From: Aliidiomarina sp047920995
GTDB lineage: Bacteria > Pseudomonadota > Gammaproteobacteria > Enterobacterales > Alteromonadaceae
Assembly: GCF_047920995.1 (NCBI RefSeq)
Contig: NZ_JBLRWZ010000020.1
Span: forward strand, 1 to 51,026
Direction of reading: 5' to 3'
DNA: 51,026 nucleotides
Shown here: one piece after another, positions 1 to 8,791 of the stretch
Numbering within the stretch: position 1 is the stretch's first letter
Layout of the letters: the number at the start of each line of letters is the position of its first letter
Made by a program: the position numbers and the translations under genes
The notes under the pieces: model-generated
What the model was told of the DNA's origin: nothing
The model's input: the letters and a program-made list of their open reading frames with translations, nothing else
The model's database searches: none

Positions 1-2147
1 AGGTTATCGCTTAACTCACCAGCTTTCTGAGCTTTCTTCAGCTTCTTGTACAGACCTTGCATACCATGCAACTTCAAGAACGCTAGTTCCATATGGCCAG
101 TTACATCTTCGGCATCATCGCGCCAATAGCTCAAGAATGTATGCCGTTCACGAGTAACACCAGGTTCCATCATGGCCTCTGCAATCGCTTGGGCGTAGAT
201 ATCATTGGGTTTTTGATAATGAGTACCAAATGGGAATACAACCCGCTTTAACAATCGGCCCAACCAACGTTTCGGGAAGTTTTGGAAGAAGCCAGCAAAG
301 GCTACGCCAATTGCATGCAGGTGATAGGCCAAGCAATAATGTACAAATGGTAAATCAGCCACCTGCCGGCCATCATCTTCAAAGCGCTTCAACACTGCAG
401 ACGCCATATAAAGATGGCTGAGTACATCGCCTAAGCGCGCTGAAATCATTTCTTTACGCTTTAACTCGCCGCCCATTGTTAGCATAGAAACATCAGCACA
501 GAGCGCCAGCCCGCGGCTCATTCGTGAAAGCTGCTGATAATACTTCAGCGTTTCACCACTTACTGGCGCATTGGCAAAGCGAGCACCGGTAAGGCCATGC
601 CACAAGGCACTCAAGGTATTGCCGGCAGCGAAACCAATATGCCGAATAAGCAGATGATCAAAAGCGCGCAGCCCTGCTTCTTCATCGGTATTTGCTGCAG
701 CTTCCATTTCCGCCAATACATACGGGTGGCAACGTGTAGCACCTTGGCCGAAAATCATTAGGTTGCGGGTAAGAATATTTGCGCCTTCAACGGTAATCGA
801 AATGGGGGTTCCCATATATCCCGCGGCCAAATAGTTAAGTGGCCCCATCTGAATCGCTTTGCCCGCATGAATATCGAAGGCATCATTCATGATCACACGG
901 CCCATTTCGGTCATGTGGTATTTACTCATGGCGGTAATCACTGAAGGGCTATACCCCTCACATAGGGCAGTAATAGTGAGGCGGCGCATCGATTCAACGC
1001 TGTAGTTTAGGCCACCAATTCTGCCCATTGCTTCTTGTACACCCTCGAACTTACCAATCGATAAGCCAAATTGTTGCCGAACAAATGCATAGGCACCGGT
1101 AAAGCGCTGGCAATTATGGCCCGTAGCTGTGGCGAGGGCTGGCAGTGAAATGCCACGGCCGGCAGATAAACACTCCACCAGCATGCGCCAGCCTTTGCCC
1201 GCATACTGCACCCCACCAATCACCCAATCCATGGGAATAAATACATCCTCACCATAGGTAGTACCATTCATAAAGGCCGTATGAAGTGGGTAGTGGCGAT
1301 CACCAATTTTAACGCCTTCATGGCTAGTTGGAATGAGTGCGCAGGTAATACCAATATCTTCTTTATCACCCAGTAACTGCTCCGGATCATATAACTTGAA
1401 TGCCAAGCCAAGCACCGTTGCTACCGGTGCTAGAGTGATATAGCGCTTGCTCCAGCTCACGCGAATACCTACCACTTCTTCACCGTTAAAGGTGCCCTTG
1501 CACACAATACCAGTGTCTGGAATGCCACCTGCATCTGAGCCAGCTTCTGGCCCGGTAAGCGCAAAACAGGGAATTTCATCACCTTTCGCCAGCGCAGGTA
1601 ACCAACGTTGCTTTTGCTCCATGGTGCCGTAGTGAGTTAACAGTTCACCCGGGCCTAGTGAATTCGGCACCATAATGGTAACCGCCGCACTTAGTGAGCG
1701 CGTGGCAATGCGGGAAACAATGTGAGAGTTTGCGGCAGCAGAAAAATCTAAACCACCATATTCTTTGCCGATGATCATGGCGAAAAAACGATGCTTTTTA
1801 ATCAAAGCCCACACTTCAGGCGGCAAATCGCGGCGCTGTACGTTGATATCGAAATCATCAAGAGCACCTAATAGTTCTTCTAACGGGCCATCGATAAATG
1901 CTTGTTCTTCGGCACTAAAAGCCGGTGGCTTTGTGCCAAGCAGCTTGAACCAATCGGGCTGGCCTGAGAATAACTCCCCATCCCACCACACATCGCCCGC
2001 TTCCATCGCTTCTCGTTCAGTGTTGGATAGCGGGGGTAAAATGCGTTTAAATACACGAAACACCGGCTGGGAAATCAGCTTACGGCGAATATCGGGAACC
2101 CCCAATACAATCGCGATGATAATCAGTAAAATTAATAGAATGGACAT
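1..2147 (-). CDS. fadE: Acyl-CoA dehydrogenase FadE, C-terminus cut by window edge
   Basis: FAD-dependent acyl-CoA dehydrogenase that makes the first double bond in beta-oxidation of long-chain acyl-CoAs. The frame is open from an ATG at 2147 to the left edge, giving about 715 residues. A TAAGGAG ribosome site lies just upstream of the start. Residues 1-17 are a hydrophobic helix, so the enzyme is probably membrane associated; this segment is shorter than the N-terminal membrane region of E. coli FadE. The next part matches E. coli FadE closely: PVFR near 29, WWDGELF near 54, FFAMIIGKEYGG near 121, PNSLGPGELL near 161, and the FAD-binding FALTGPEAGSDAGG near 195. The missing end should be the rest of the FadE-type C-terminal domain. 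It lies 65 bases downstream of a PsrA-like regulator on the same strand, which fits fatty-acid control. Confidence 0.95.
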   Translation of the reverse strand, partial: MSILLILLIIIAIVLGVPDIRRKLISQPVFRVFKRILPPLSNTEREAMEAGDVWWDGELFSGQPDWFKLLGTKPPAFSAEEQAFIDGPLEELLGALDDFDINVQRRDLPPEVWALIKKHRFFAMIIGKEYGGLDFSAAANSHIVSRIATRSLSAAVTIMVPNSLGPGELLTHYGTMEQKQRWLPALAKGDEIPCFALTGPEAGSDAGGIPDTGIVCKGTFNGEEVVGIRVSWSKRYITLAPVATVLGLAFKLYDPEQLLGDKEDIGITCALIPTSHEGVKIGDRHYPLHTAFMNGTTYGEDVFIPMDWVIGGVQYAGKGWRMLVECLSAGRGISLPALATATGHNCQRFTGAYAFVRQQFGLSIGKFEGVQEAMGRIGGLNYSVESMRRLTITALCEGYSPSVITAMSKYHMTEMGRVIMNDAFDIHAGKAIQMGPLNYLAAGYMGTPISITVEGANILTRNLMIFGQGATRCHPYVLAEMEAAANTDEEAGLRAFDHLLIRHIGFAAGNTLSALWHGLTGARFANAPVSGETLKYYQQLSRMSRGLALCADVSMLTMGGELKRKEMISARLGDVLSHLYMASAVLKRFEDDGRQVADLPFVHYCLAYHLHAIGVAFAGFFQNFPKRWLGRLLKRVVFPFGTHYQKPNDIYAQAIAEAMMEPGVTRERHTFLSYWRDDAEDVTGHMELAFLKLHGMQGLYKKLKKAQKAGELSDN

Positions 2148-2212
2148 TGCTTACTCCTTAAGTGCCCGCAACACATAAACCTATATACGCTAATTTTAGT
2201 GCAAATGTTTAA

Positions 2213-2857
2213 CTATGCTTCTAGCTCTGCTGCCGATATCCCTGCAGCAACGAACGGTAACAGTTTCAGTAAACTTTCTTCGGCTTGTGTTTCTTCGCCA
2301 AAATCGGCGGCGGCTATTTCCCGCAATGCTTGCCCTGATGTTTGCGCAAATAACATGGCGCCTAGGCTAAAGTGTAACCGCCAAAACAACGTATTTGGAC
2401 AAACCGAAGGGTTTGCTTGTTGAATCATTTGAAAGAACTCGTGCATGATTTCACCATAATTGGCCATGGTGAACTTGCGCAAGTGCCCTTGAATTTCGCT
2501 GTAAGCATAGCCTAGCAAACGTAAATAAATTACCGGCCCATCGGCGCGAACTTGGCGCAAAGCAATTAATGGAGGCATTACACAGGCTAATACATCTTCA
2601 GTGCGAACCTGAGCAGCGCCAGAGTTTTGCAACTGGTGCAACTGCTCGGCAAGAGCTGGCATAAACACACTTTGATAACGCGCCATAACGGCCTGAATAA
2701 GTGCTTTTTTAGAGCCGAAGTGGTAGTTCACAGAGGCTAAATTAACCTCTGCTTCACTCGTTATTTGCCGCAGTGATGTTTGCTCAAAGCCATGCTCTGA
2801 AAAAAGCTTCTCAGCAGCAATGATAATTTTATCTTTGGTACGCAAGGCTTTCGCCAT
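2213..2857 (-). CDS. psrA: TetR-family regulator, PsrA-like (fatty-acid degradation)
   Basis: DNA-binding repressor of 214 residues. The N-terminal TetR helix-turn-helix spans about residues 10-55 (EKLFSEHGFEQTSLRQIT, then VNLASVNYHFGSKKALIQAV). This wording is very close to Pseudomonas PsrA, which responds to long-chain fatty acids or acyl-CoAs and controls beta-oxidation genes. The C-terminal part is the helical ligand-binding and dimer region. I chose the ATG at 2857 because GAAGGGG lies about 10 bases upstream. A longer frame starting at 2917 would overlap kdsA and adds an unlikely 20-residue head. It lies between kdsA and fadE on the same strand, so fadE is the obvious target. I found no convincing palindromic operator in the 65 bases before fadE. 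Confidence 0.85.
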   Translation of the reverse strand: MAKALRTKDKIIIAAEKLFSEHGFEQTSLRQITSEAEVNLASVNYHFGSKKALIQAVMARYQSVFMPALAEQLHQLQNSGAAQVRTEDVLACVMPPLIALRQVRADGPVIYLRLLGYAYSEIQGHLRKFTMANYGEIMHEFFQMIQQANPSVCPNTLFWRLHFSLGAMLFAQTSGQALREIAAADFGEETQAEESLLKLLPFVAAGISAAELEA

Positions 2858-2891
2858 AACTAATGCCCCTTCGTTAATACGGCCGCTTTTG

Positions 2892-3758
2892 TTACAGGTG
2901 GCTCGCGGAAGTATCAAGTGCGGGAAATGATTTCACTAGTTCATCTACCGCTTTCATTTGCTGCAAGTACCCTTCCAGCTTATCTAACGGTAATGCACAA
3001 GGGCCATCGCACAAAGCTTCATTGGGGTTCGGATGCGCTTCCAAGAACAAGCCAGCTATCCCTAATGCCATGCCAGAACGCGAGAGTTGCGCAACTTGTG
3101 CGCGGCGGCCATCAGCAGAATCAGTTCGCCCGCCTGGGCGCTGCAACGCATGAGTAGCATCAAATATAACTGGCGCCATACTCTTCATGTCATCCATGCC
3201 CAGCATATCCACTACAAGATTGTTATAGCCAAATGAACTACCGCGTTCACACAGCATGATCTTCTCATTACCGGCTTCAGCAAATTTGTTCATAATATGG
3301 CGCATTTCATGAGGCGCTAAAAACTGAGGTTTCTTCACGTTAATTACCGCCCCGGTTTTAGCCATTGCCACTACCAGATCCGTTTGCCGTGCCAAAAACG
3401 CAGGTAACTGCAATACATCTATTACCTCAGCAGCTGGTGCCGCTTGATAAGGTTCGTGCACATCACTAATAATTGGCACGTTAAACTGCTGCTTCACTTC
3501 GGCCAAAATCTCTAGGCCTTTATCAAGCCCTGGGCCGCGGAACGAGTTAATGGATGAGCGATTAGCTTTATCAAAAGATGCTTTAAATACATAAGGTATA
3601 TTTAAGCGTTGGGTTACTTCTACGTATCGCTCCGCCACACGCATTGCCAAATCGCGGCTTTCCAAAACATTCATGCCACCAAATAACACGAACGGCAGCT
3701 TATTACCTACTTCAATTCCGGCTACTGATACTGAATCTATACTCAGTTGCTTTACCAT
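2892..3758 (-). CDS. kdsA: 3-deoxy-8-phosphooctulonate synthase
   Basis: Condenses phosphoenolpyruvate with D-arabinose 5-phosphate to make Kdo 8-phosphate, the precursor of the LPS inner-core sugar; cytoplasmic. The 288 residues align through their length with E. coli KdsA: PFVLFGGMNVLESRDLAMR, YVFKASFDKANRSS (PEP-binding), IISDVHEP, LPAFLARQTDL, VINVKKPQF and IAGLFLEAHPNP. The N-terminal motif has Asn (about residue 30) where metal-dependent KdsA enzymes have Cys, so this is the metal-independent class. Two ATGs lie 6 bases apart. The second, at 3758, is preferred because AAGTGAG then sits 6 bases away instead of touching the codon. In E. coli kdsA also follows hemA-prfA-prmC, but with different genes in between. 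Confidence 0.96.
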   Translation of the reverse strand: MVKQLSIDSVSVAGIEVGNKLPFVLFGGMNVLESRDLAMRVAERYVEVTQRLNIPYVFKASFDKANRSSINSFRGPGLDKGLEILAEVKQQFNVPIISDVHEPYQAAPAAEVIDVLQLPAFLARQTDLVVAMAKTGAVINVKKPQFLAPHEMRHIMNKFAEAGNEKIMLCERGSSFGYNNLVVDMLGMDDMKSMAPVIFDATHALQRPGGRTDSADGRRAQVAQLSRSGMALGIAGLFLEAHPNPNEALCDGPCALPLDKLEGYLQQMKAVDELVKSFPALDTSASHL

Positions 3759-3810
3759 GATCATCTCACTTCAATTCTAAAACTAGCTAAACTATCAGCA
3801 ACAGGCGAAT

Positions 3811-5313
3811 TTACGCATTTTCCAAAGTTGCCAACACGGTTGCCAAATGATTGCGTAATGCATCCATTAATTGTGGGGAAAAACGCCCTTCTGGTTCCGC
3901 TGATAACTGCTTCAACGTTGCTGCCGGTTGTTTACCTCCTGCAAGCTCTGCATACACGATTGCTAGCAATGCAAGGATTTGTTGCGCTATCGGTAGTTGT
4001 TCCGCTGCTACTTCTCCAGGAATACCCGCACCATCATAACGCTCGTAGCGCGCGGCGCAGGCCGCTTGTAATAGCGGAATCACACCTGCATAGTTATCGC
4101 GGTTCTTTAAGCCATGTGTTAAACGCATCAACCGCTGGTGATAAACTCGCGCTGCATTGCTATCTGTTGCCAACCTAGGCTCAGCAACACGCCCGATAAT
4201 CGCCATTAAGGTAGCCGCTAACGCCAATTGCCTTTGTTCTTTACCATCTACCGCTAACGCGTCTGCTAAAATCAGCGCTGCACGGCCCGCAGGATGCCGC
4301 GCCTTGCCTTCCTCGAGCAGCTGATGATGTTCAAGGTTTAACACTCGTTCTACCAGCTCACCAACAAACTGCTGGCAATCGTGCTCTCGTAGCACATTGC
4401 TGAGTGCTACCTGCACTTGCTCTGAAAATAGCCGCAACAAATCACGCTCGGCATCAGATAATGGCCGCGCAATACCAGTTAAGCATAATAAGCCACCGGT
4501 TGTGCGAGTATGGCTCGGGCAAAATATCAGTGCTGTAGTATCGCTATAAAAGCCATTGCCTGTAGCCACTACGGATTTTAGCTCGCGTAATGCTTCGATA
4601 GGTAATGCTGCTTTTACAGGGCGGCCAAATAAATTATCGGCCTCATCGCCAAACGCTGCGCGCACCGTGAATTCTTCCGCATTTCGCTCAGGATCGATTT
4701 CTGCATACAAAACCTGCCGCACGCCACCAATTAACCAACTAAGCTGCTGTACGATGCCACCAAGAAAGGTATCCATAGATTGTTCAGAGAACAAATCAGC
4801 CGATGATTGCAGTATTTTCTCTAACCCACGGCGGCTATGTTCAATCGACATAATATCGCGATACGAACGCAAGCTAGACATCACTGCCGTGAATAATTTC
4901 TGGGCGGTTAATTCCGTTTTCGATTTGTAATCGTTGATATCATAATTAATGATCACCGTGCGCTCTGGGGCTTGCCCTGGTTGGCCGGTGCGCAAAATAA
5001 TGCGAGTGAAGTGATTATCGAGATCTTCGCGAATGTAGCGAGCTACTTTTAACCCCGCATCATCTGTTTCCATTACCACATCGAGAAGGATGATCGCTGC
5101 ATCTGGGTGCTCGCGCATCAATTTACAGCCTTCCTCTCCCGATTCAGCACTATAAAACTCTAATCCACGGCCTAGAAATTTAAAATCACTGAGGGCTAAC
5201 CGCGTAACTGCATGAACTTCCGGTTCATCATCAACAATTAAAATTTTCCACCGTTCATTTAGCCCTTCCTGGGCTATTACAGGTTCATCTGCAAATAAAT
5301 AGTGGTCTGTCAT
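3811..5313 (-). CDS. DUF3369-type response regulator with degenerate HD-GYP-like domain
   Basis: Cytoplasmic two-component regulator of 500 residues with no DNA-binding domain seen. Residues 22-150 form a receiver: acidic pair D28-D29, phospho-acceptor D78 in IILLDVVM, switch T109, and Lys at 130 or 132. Residues about 158-305 look like the GAF-like sensor region of DUF3369 proteins. Residues about 315-495 resemble an HD-GYP phosphodiesterase fold: the GYP loop is present as ERYDGAGIPG (424-433), followed by the usual helix. The helix that should carry the metal-binding His-Asp reads ATLMAIIGRV (367-376), with Met-Ala in its place, and the usual HHE before the GYP loop is ARYE. Cyclic-di-GMP hydrolysis is therefore unlikely; a binding or interaction role is my inference. 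It lies between prmC and kdsA on the same strand. No partner kinase is in the window. Confidence 0.85.
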   Translation of the reverse strand: MTDHYLFADEPVIAQEGLNERWKILIVDDEPEVHAVTRLALSDFKFLGRGLEFYSAESGEEGCKLMREHPDAAIILLDVVMETDDAGLKVARYIREDLDNHFTRIILRTGQPGQAPERTVIINYDINDYKSKTELTAQKLFTAVMSSLRSYRDIMSIEHSRRGLEKILQSSADLFSEQSMDTFLGGIVQQLSWLIGGVRQVLYAEIDPERNAEEFTVRAAFGDEADNLFGRPVKAALPIEALRELKSVVATGNGFYSDTTALIFCPSHTRTTGGLLCLTGIARPLSDAERDLLRLFSEQVQVALSNVLREHDCQQFVGELVERVLNLEHHQLLEEGKARHPAGRAALILADALAVDGKEQRQLALAATLMAIIGRVAEPRLATDSNAARVYHQRLMRLTHGLKNRDNYAGVIPLLQAACAARYERYDGAGIPGEVAAEQLPIAQQILALLAIVYAELAGGKQPAATLKQLSAEPEGRFSPQLMDALRNHLATVLATLENA

Positions 5314-5400
5314 AGCTACTGTTATCCTTTCTTTTGCTAGCTATAGCGAATGAGATAAACAACATTACTCATGTTACCAAGCCACAACAGCAAAATTTGT

Positions 5401-6243
5401 TTAGGCTTTCGCGCCGGTTACTCGATTTAAATTAGCATAATCCTGCACTGTATGTATTTCATTATAGCGATGTTTTGCGAATATTCGCTGTACGGCAGCC
5501 GCTTGTTCTGCGCCATGCTCTAATAATACCCAACCGTTTGCCGCTAAGTATGGTTTTGCATGGGCGATAATATACTCGATATCAGCTAGCCCGAGGTTAT
5601 CAGCCACTAAGGCTGACAGCGGCTCAAAGCGCACATCGCCCTGCTGTAAATGCGGATCTTCAGGATCAATGTAGGGCGGGTTGCTAATCACTAAATCAAA
5701 CTGTTGCGCCGTTACTTCGCTATACCAATCGCTTTGCAAAATAGCTACATTGGGGATGCTAAGTTGCTGCTGATTTGTGCGTGCCAGCGCTACCGCTTCA
5801 GCAACATAGTCAACAGCGGTAATCTGCCAATCGGGCCGCTCACTTGCCAAGGCTAAAGCAATCGCGCCAGTACCGGTGCCAAGCTCTAAAACGCGAGCCT
5901 TGGCCGGCAAATTAAGCTGTAACGCTCGCTCTACAAGAATTTCAGTGTCTGGCCTTGGAATGAGCGTACTGTTATTTACCTGCAACGATAACGACCAAAA
6001 TTCTCGGGTGCCAATCAAGTGCGCGATAGGCAAACCTTGTACCCGTTGCGCTAGTAGCGCCCGAAACTGCGCTGCTTCGGCAGCGGGAACATTCCGCTCT
6101 GGCCAAGTAAAAAAGTAACTTCGATCGCACTGCAAAACATGGCGCAGCAATACCTGAGCATCCAGCTCCGGGCTTTCACTATCTGCAGAGCGCAATTCTG
6201 CAATAGCACTTTGTAATGTTGCTGCAATGGAAAGTAAACTCAT
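5401..6243 (-). CDS. prmC: Release factor glutamine N5-methyltransferase
   Basis: SAM-dependent enzyme that methylates the glutamine of the GGQ motif in release factors RF1 and RF2. The 280-residue length is usual. Residues 1-75 are the helical release-factor-binding domain. The Rossmann core has the SAM loop ELGTGTGAIAL at 120-130 and the catalytic NPPY at 188-191, followed by IDP. The start overlaps the stop of prfA by four bases (ATGA), so enzyme and substrate are translationally coupled. Old names are HemK and the mistaken protoporphyrinogen oxidase. Confidence 0.97.
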   Translation of the reverse strand: MSLLSIAATLQSAIAELRSADSESPELDAQVLLRHVLQCDRSYFFTWPERNVPAAEAAQFRALLAQRVQGLPIAHLIGTREFWSLSLQVNNSTLIPRPDTEILVERALQLNLPAKARVLELGTGTGAIALALASERPDWQITAVDYVAEAVALARTNQQQLSIPNVAILQSDWYSEVTAQQFDLVISNPPYIDPEDPHLQQGDVRFEPLSALVADNLGLADIEYIIAHAKPYLAANGWVLLEHGAEQAAAVQRIFAKHRYNEIHTVQDYANLNRVTGAKA

Positions 6244-7334
6244 TCGCCCTGTTCAGATAAAGACGCCAACTGATCGGCTTGATGCTCTTGAATAATAGCC
6301 TCGAGAAGTAGATCTAAACTCCCTTCCAACACTTCATTCAAGCGGTGCAACGTTAGGTTAATGCGATGATCCGTTACCCGACCTTGCGGATAGTTATAAG
6401 TACGAATTCGCTCAGAACGATCGCCACTGCCTACGAGGCTGCGGCGTGTGCTAGCTTCTTCAGCCGCACGGCGTTGGTCTTCCGCTGCCTGCAAGCGCGA
6501 TTGCAATACCGACATCGCTTTTGCTTTATTTTTGTGCTGCGAGCGTTCTTCCTGGCACTCAACCACTACACCCGTTGGAAGATGCGTTAATCGTACCGCT
6601 GAATCCGTTCTGTTCACGTGCTGGCCACCTGCCCCAGAAGCACGATAAGTATCAATACGTAAATCTGCGGGGTTAATATCAATCGCTTCCGCCTCGGGTA
6701 TTTCCGGTAATACCGCAACGGTACAAGCAGAAGTGTGAATACGGCCTTGCGATTCGGTTTCTGGCACCCGTTGTACACGGTGGCCACCTGATTCAAACTT
6801 TAATTTTCCATAGGCGCCATCGCCCATAACATGGGCGATGATTTCTTTAAAGCCACCATGCTCACCTTCGTTGGCGCTTACCACATTCATACGCCAGCCA
6901 TTACGTTCAGCATAACGGCTATACATACGGAACAAATCGCCAGCAAAAATAGCCGCCTCATCACCACCCGCGCCAGCACGAATTTCTAGGTAGCTCGCAC
7001 GATCATCGTTAGGATCTTTGGGCAGCAACAAAATTTGCAGTTCCGCGGCAAGTTCCGCGAGTGTAGCCTGCGCTAACTCCACTTCTTCTTGCGCCATCTC
7101 GCGAATTTCCGCATCCGATTCTTTCTGCATTTCTTGTGCAGTTTCTAAATCTTCTAAGGCCTGCTGATAATGGCGGAAACACTTTACCGCATCTTCAAGT
7201 TGCGCATATTCTTTCGACACCGAGCGAAATTTATCTTGGTTCGTAATGATGTGTGCTTCACCAAGCAACACTTCAAGTTCTTCGTGTCGTTCTAACAAAC
7301 TTTCCAGCTTGTGCACCAATGAGGCTTTAAGCAT
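6240..7334 (-). CDS. prfA: Peptide chain release factor 1
   Basis: Recognises UAA and UAG stop codons and triggers hydrolysis of peptidyl-tRNA. 364 residues, slightly longer than the 360 of E. coli. The GGQ tripeptide is at 236-238 in SGAGGQHVN, and the codon-reading P-x-T motif is PET at 191-193, which is RF1-type rather than the SPF of RF2. The C-terminus (QEHQADQLASLSEQ) matches RF1 orthologues. It sits 3 bases after hemA and overlaps prmC by four bases, the conserved hemA-prfA-prmC operon. Confidence 0.98.
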   Translation of the reverse strand: MLKASLVHKLESLLERHEELEVLLGEAHIITNQDKFRSVSKEYAQLEDAVKCFRHYQQALEDLETAQEMQKESDAEIREMAQEEVELAQATLAELAAELQILLLPKDPNDDRASYLEIRAGAGGDEAAIFAGDLFRMYSRYAERNGWRMNVVSANEGEHGGFKEIIAHVMGDGAYGKLKFESGGHRVQRVPETESQGRIHTSACTVAVLPEIPEAEAIDINPADLRIDTYRASGAGGQHVNRTDSAVRLTHLPTGVVVECQEERSQHKNKAKAMSVLQSRLQAAEDQRRAAEEASTRRSLVGSGDRSERIRTYNYPQGRVTDHRINLTLHRLNEVLEGSLDLLLEAIIQEHQADQLASLSEQGE

Positions 7335-7337
7335 CGA

Positions 7338-8597
7338 TTATTCCTGAGGTGTATCGTTAATTAGTTTCTGATAAGCCGCCAAAGCTGAAATATCTTTGCG
7401 TTTCCCGGCATCTTGAATAGCACGGGTTGGCGTATGTATTAAAGTATTGGTTAGCCGCTGAGTGAGTTCTTGAATCACCTGATCAGCGCTTTTCCCCGCC
7501 GCTATGGCTGCGAGTGCTCGTTCTTTTTGCTGTTCGGCGATAGTTGCCGCGCCAGCACGATAACGGCGTAATAAATCTACGCTGTTTAAACTTTCCATCC
7601 AACCGCCGAACTCAGCAGCATATTGCGTAATAATATCGTGCGCTTCAGTTGCCGCCTGCTGCCGATGTTCTAAGTTCTTGTTCACAATCGATTGCAAATC
7701 ATCCACTGTGTATAGAAACGCATCATCCAACTCGCTTACTTGCTTTTCGATATCGCGCGGTACGGCTAAATCAATCAATAACATCGGCCGATGTTTACGT
7801 TGCCTGAGCGCACTTTCCACTAAGCCCTTACCAATTACCGGCACTGGGCTAGCTGTAGAACTAATAATAATATCGGAATCTGGCAATAACGCTTCTAGAG
7901 AGCTAAGCGCATAGGCTTCCCCACCTACGATTTTCGTAAGTTCTTCCGCTCGTGCTACGGTGCGGTTGGCTACGCGAAGGTTCTTCACGCCCTGCTCTTT
8001 TAAATGCCTTGCAGCTAGCTCCGCAGTTTCACCCGCGCCTACCAATAATACGTTTGCGGTTTTTAAATCAGCAAAAATATGGCGCGCTAAATTAACCGCT
8101 GCATAAGCAACAGATACTGCATTCTGGCCCACTTCAGTTTCCGTGCGAATTACTTTCGCAGCCGCAAAAGTAGATTGAAATAAGCGTTCAAACACGGAAC
8201 CCACAGTGCCTGCATCGCGAGCCTGCTGAAATGCTTGTTTCACTTGGCCAAGAATTTGCGGTTCACCTAAAACAAGTGAATCTAAACCTGATGCTACCGC
8301 CATTAAATGCGCTACTGCATTTTGATCTTCATGGCGGTAAACATATTGCGCTAAATCTGCAAGCGGAATTTGGTGGAACGCGGCAAGCCAAGCTAGGATC
8401 TCTTCAAGCTCATTACTCTCTGCATGGCAATACAATTCGGTACGATTGCAGGTAGAAACAATTACTGTTTCACTCACCCTACCTTGTTGAACTAACGCTT
8501 GTAACGCTAGCTCTATCTGCTCAGGCTGAAACGCAACACGTTCGCGAATATCTACCGTTGCAGTTTTATGATTTATACCGATCGCAAGAATTGTCAT
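7338..8597 (-). CDS. hemA: Glutamyl-tRNA reductase
   Basis: NADPH-dependent reduction of glutamyl-tRNA(Glu) to glutamate-1-semialdehyde, the committed step of C5 heme synthesis. From the ATG at 8597 the protein has 419 residues (E. coli 418) and begins MTILAIGINHKTA. The catalytic Cys is residue 50 in VSTCNRTELY, and the nucleotide-binding loop is VLLVGAGETAELAARHL. The frame stays open 49 codons further upstream, but that head is unlike any HemA. No purine-rich ribosome site is visible before the chosen ATG (the upstream bases read CCTTAATTACCTCAAT), so initiation may be weak or structured. It diverges from lolB across 194 bases in which I see no confident promoter. Confidence 0.96.
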   Translation of the reverse strand: MTILAIGINHKTATVDIRERVAFQPEQIELALQALVQQGRVSETVIVSTCNRTELYCHAESNELEEILAWLAAFHQIPLADLAQYVYRHEDQNAVAHLMAVASGLDSLVLGEPQILGQVKQAFQQARDAGTVGSVFERLFQSTFAAAKVIRTETEVGQNAVSVAYAAVNLARHIFADLKTANVLLVGAGETAELAARHLKEQGVKNLRVANRTVARAEELTKIVGGEAYALSSLEALLPDSDIIISSTASPVPVIGKGLVESALRQRKHRPMLLIDLAVPRDIEKQVSELDDAFLYTVDDLQSIVNKNLEHRQQAATEAHDIITQYAAEFGGWMESLNSVDLLRRYRAGAATIAEQQKERALAAIAAGKSADQVIQELTQRLTNTLIHTPTRAIQDAGKRKDISALAAYQKLINDTPQE

Positions 8598-8791
8598 ATT
8601 GAGGTAATTAAGGTTCCCGCTATAGCGTTGAATGATGTAAAATTTTGGCCAATATTGTATGCGAGAAGCACAGTTATTGAAAGCAAAGGCGTATCTGTGC
8701 TCAACTAATGTTAGGTTACTTGCTGTTAATTCCAACAGCCGCAATTAACTAGCATGGCAGTAAACTCGATTTTCTGCGCCCACTCAACTGC

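Noticed and set aside
2148..2212. Possible PsrA operator before fadE
   Set aside because: AAAC and GTTT half-sites are present but about 25 bases apart and not in a convincing palindrome.
3747..4178. Plus-strand 143-residue frame opposite the response regulator
   Set aside because: It is antisense to a gene with strong motif support, and its composition is that of a shadow frame.
8598..8744. In-frame 49-codon extension upstream of hemA
   Set aside because: The extra residues do not resemble any HemA and the start at 8597 gives the usual 419-residue protein with Cys50 in place.
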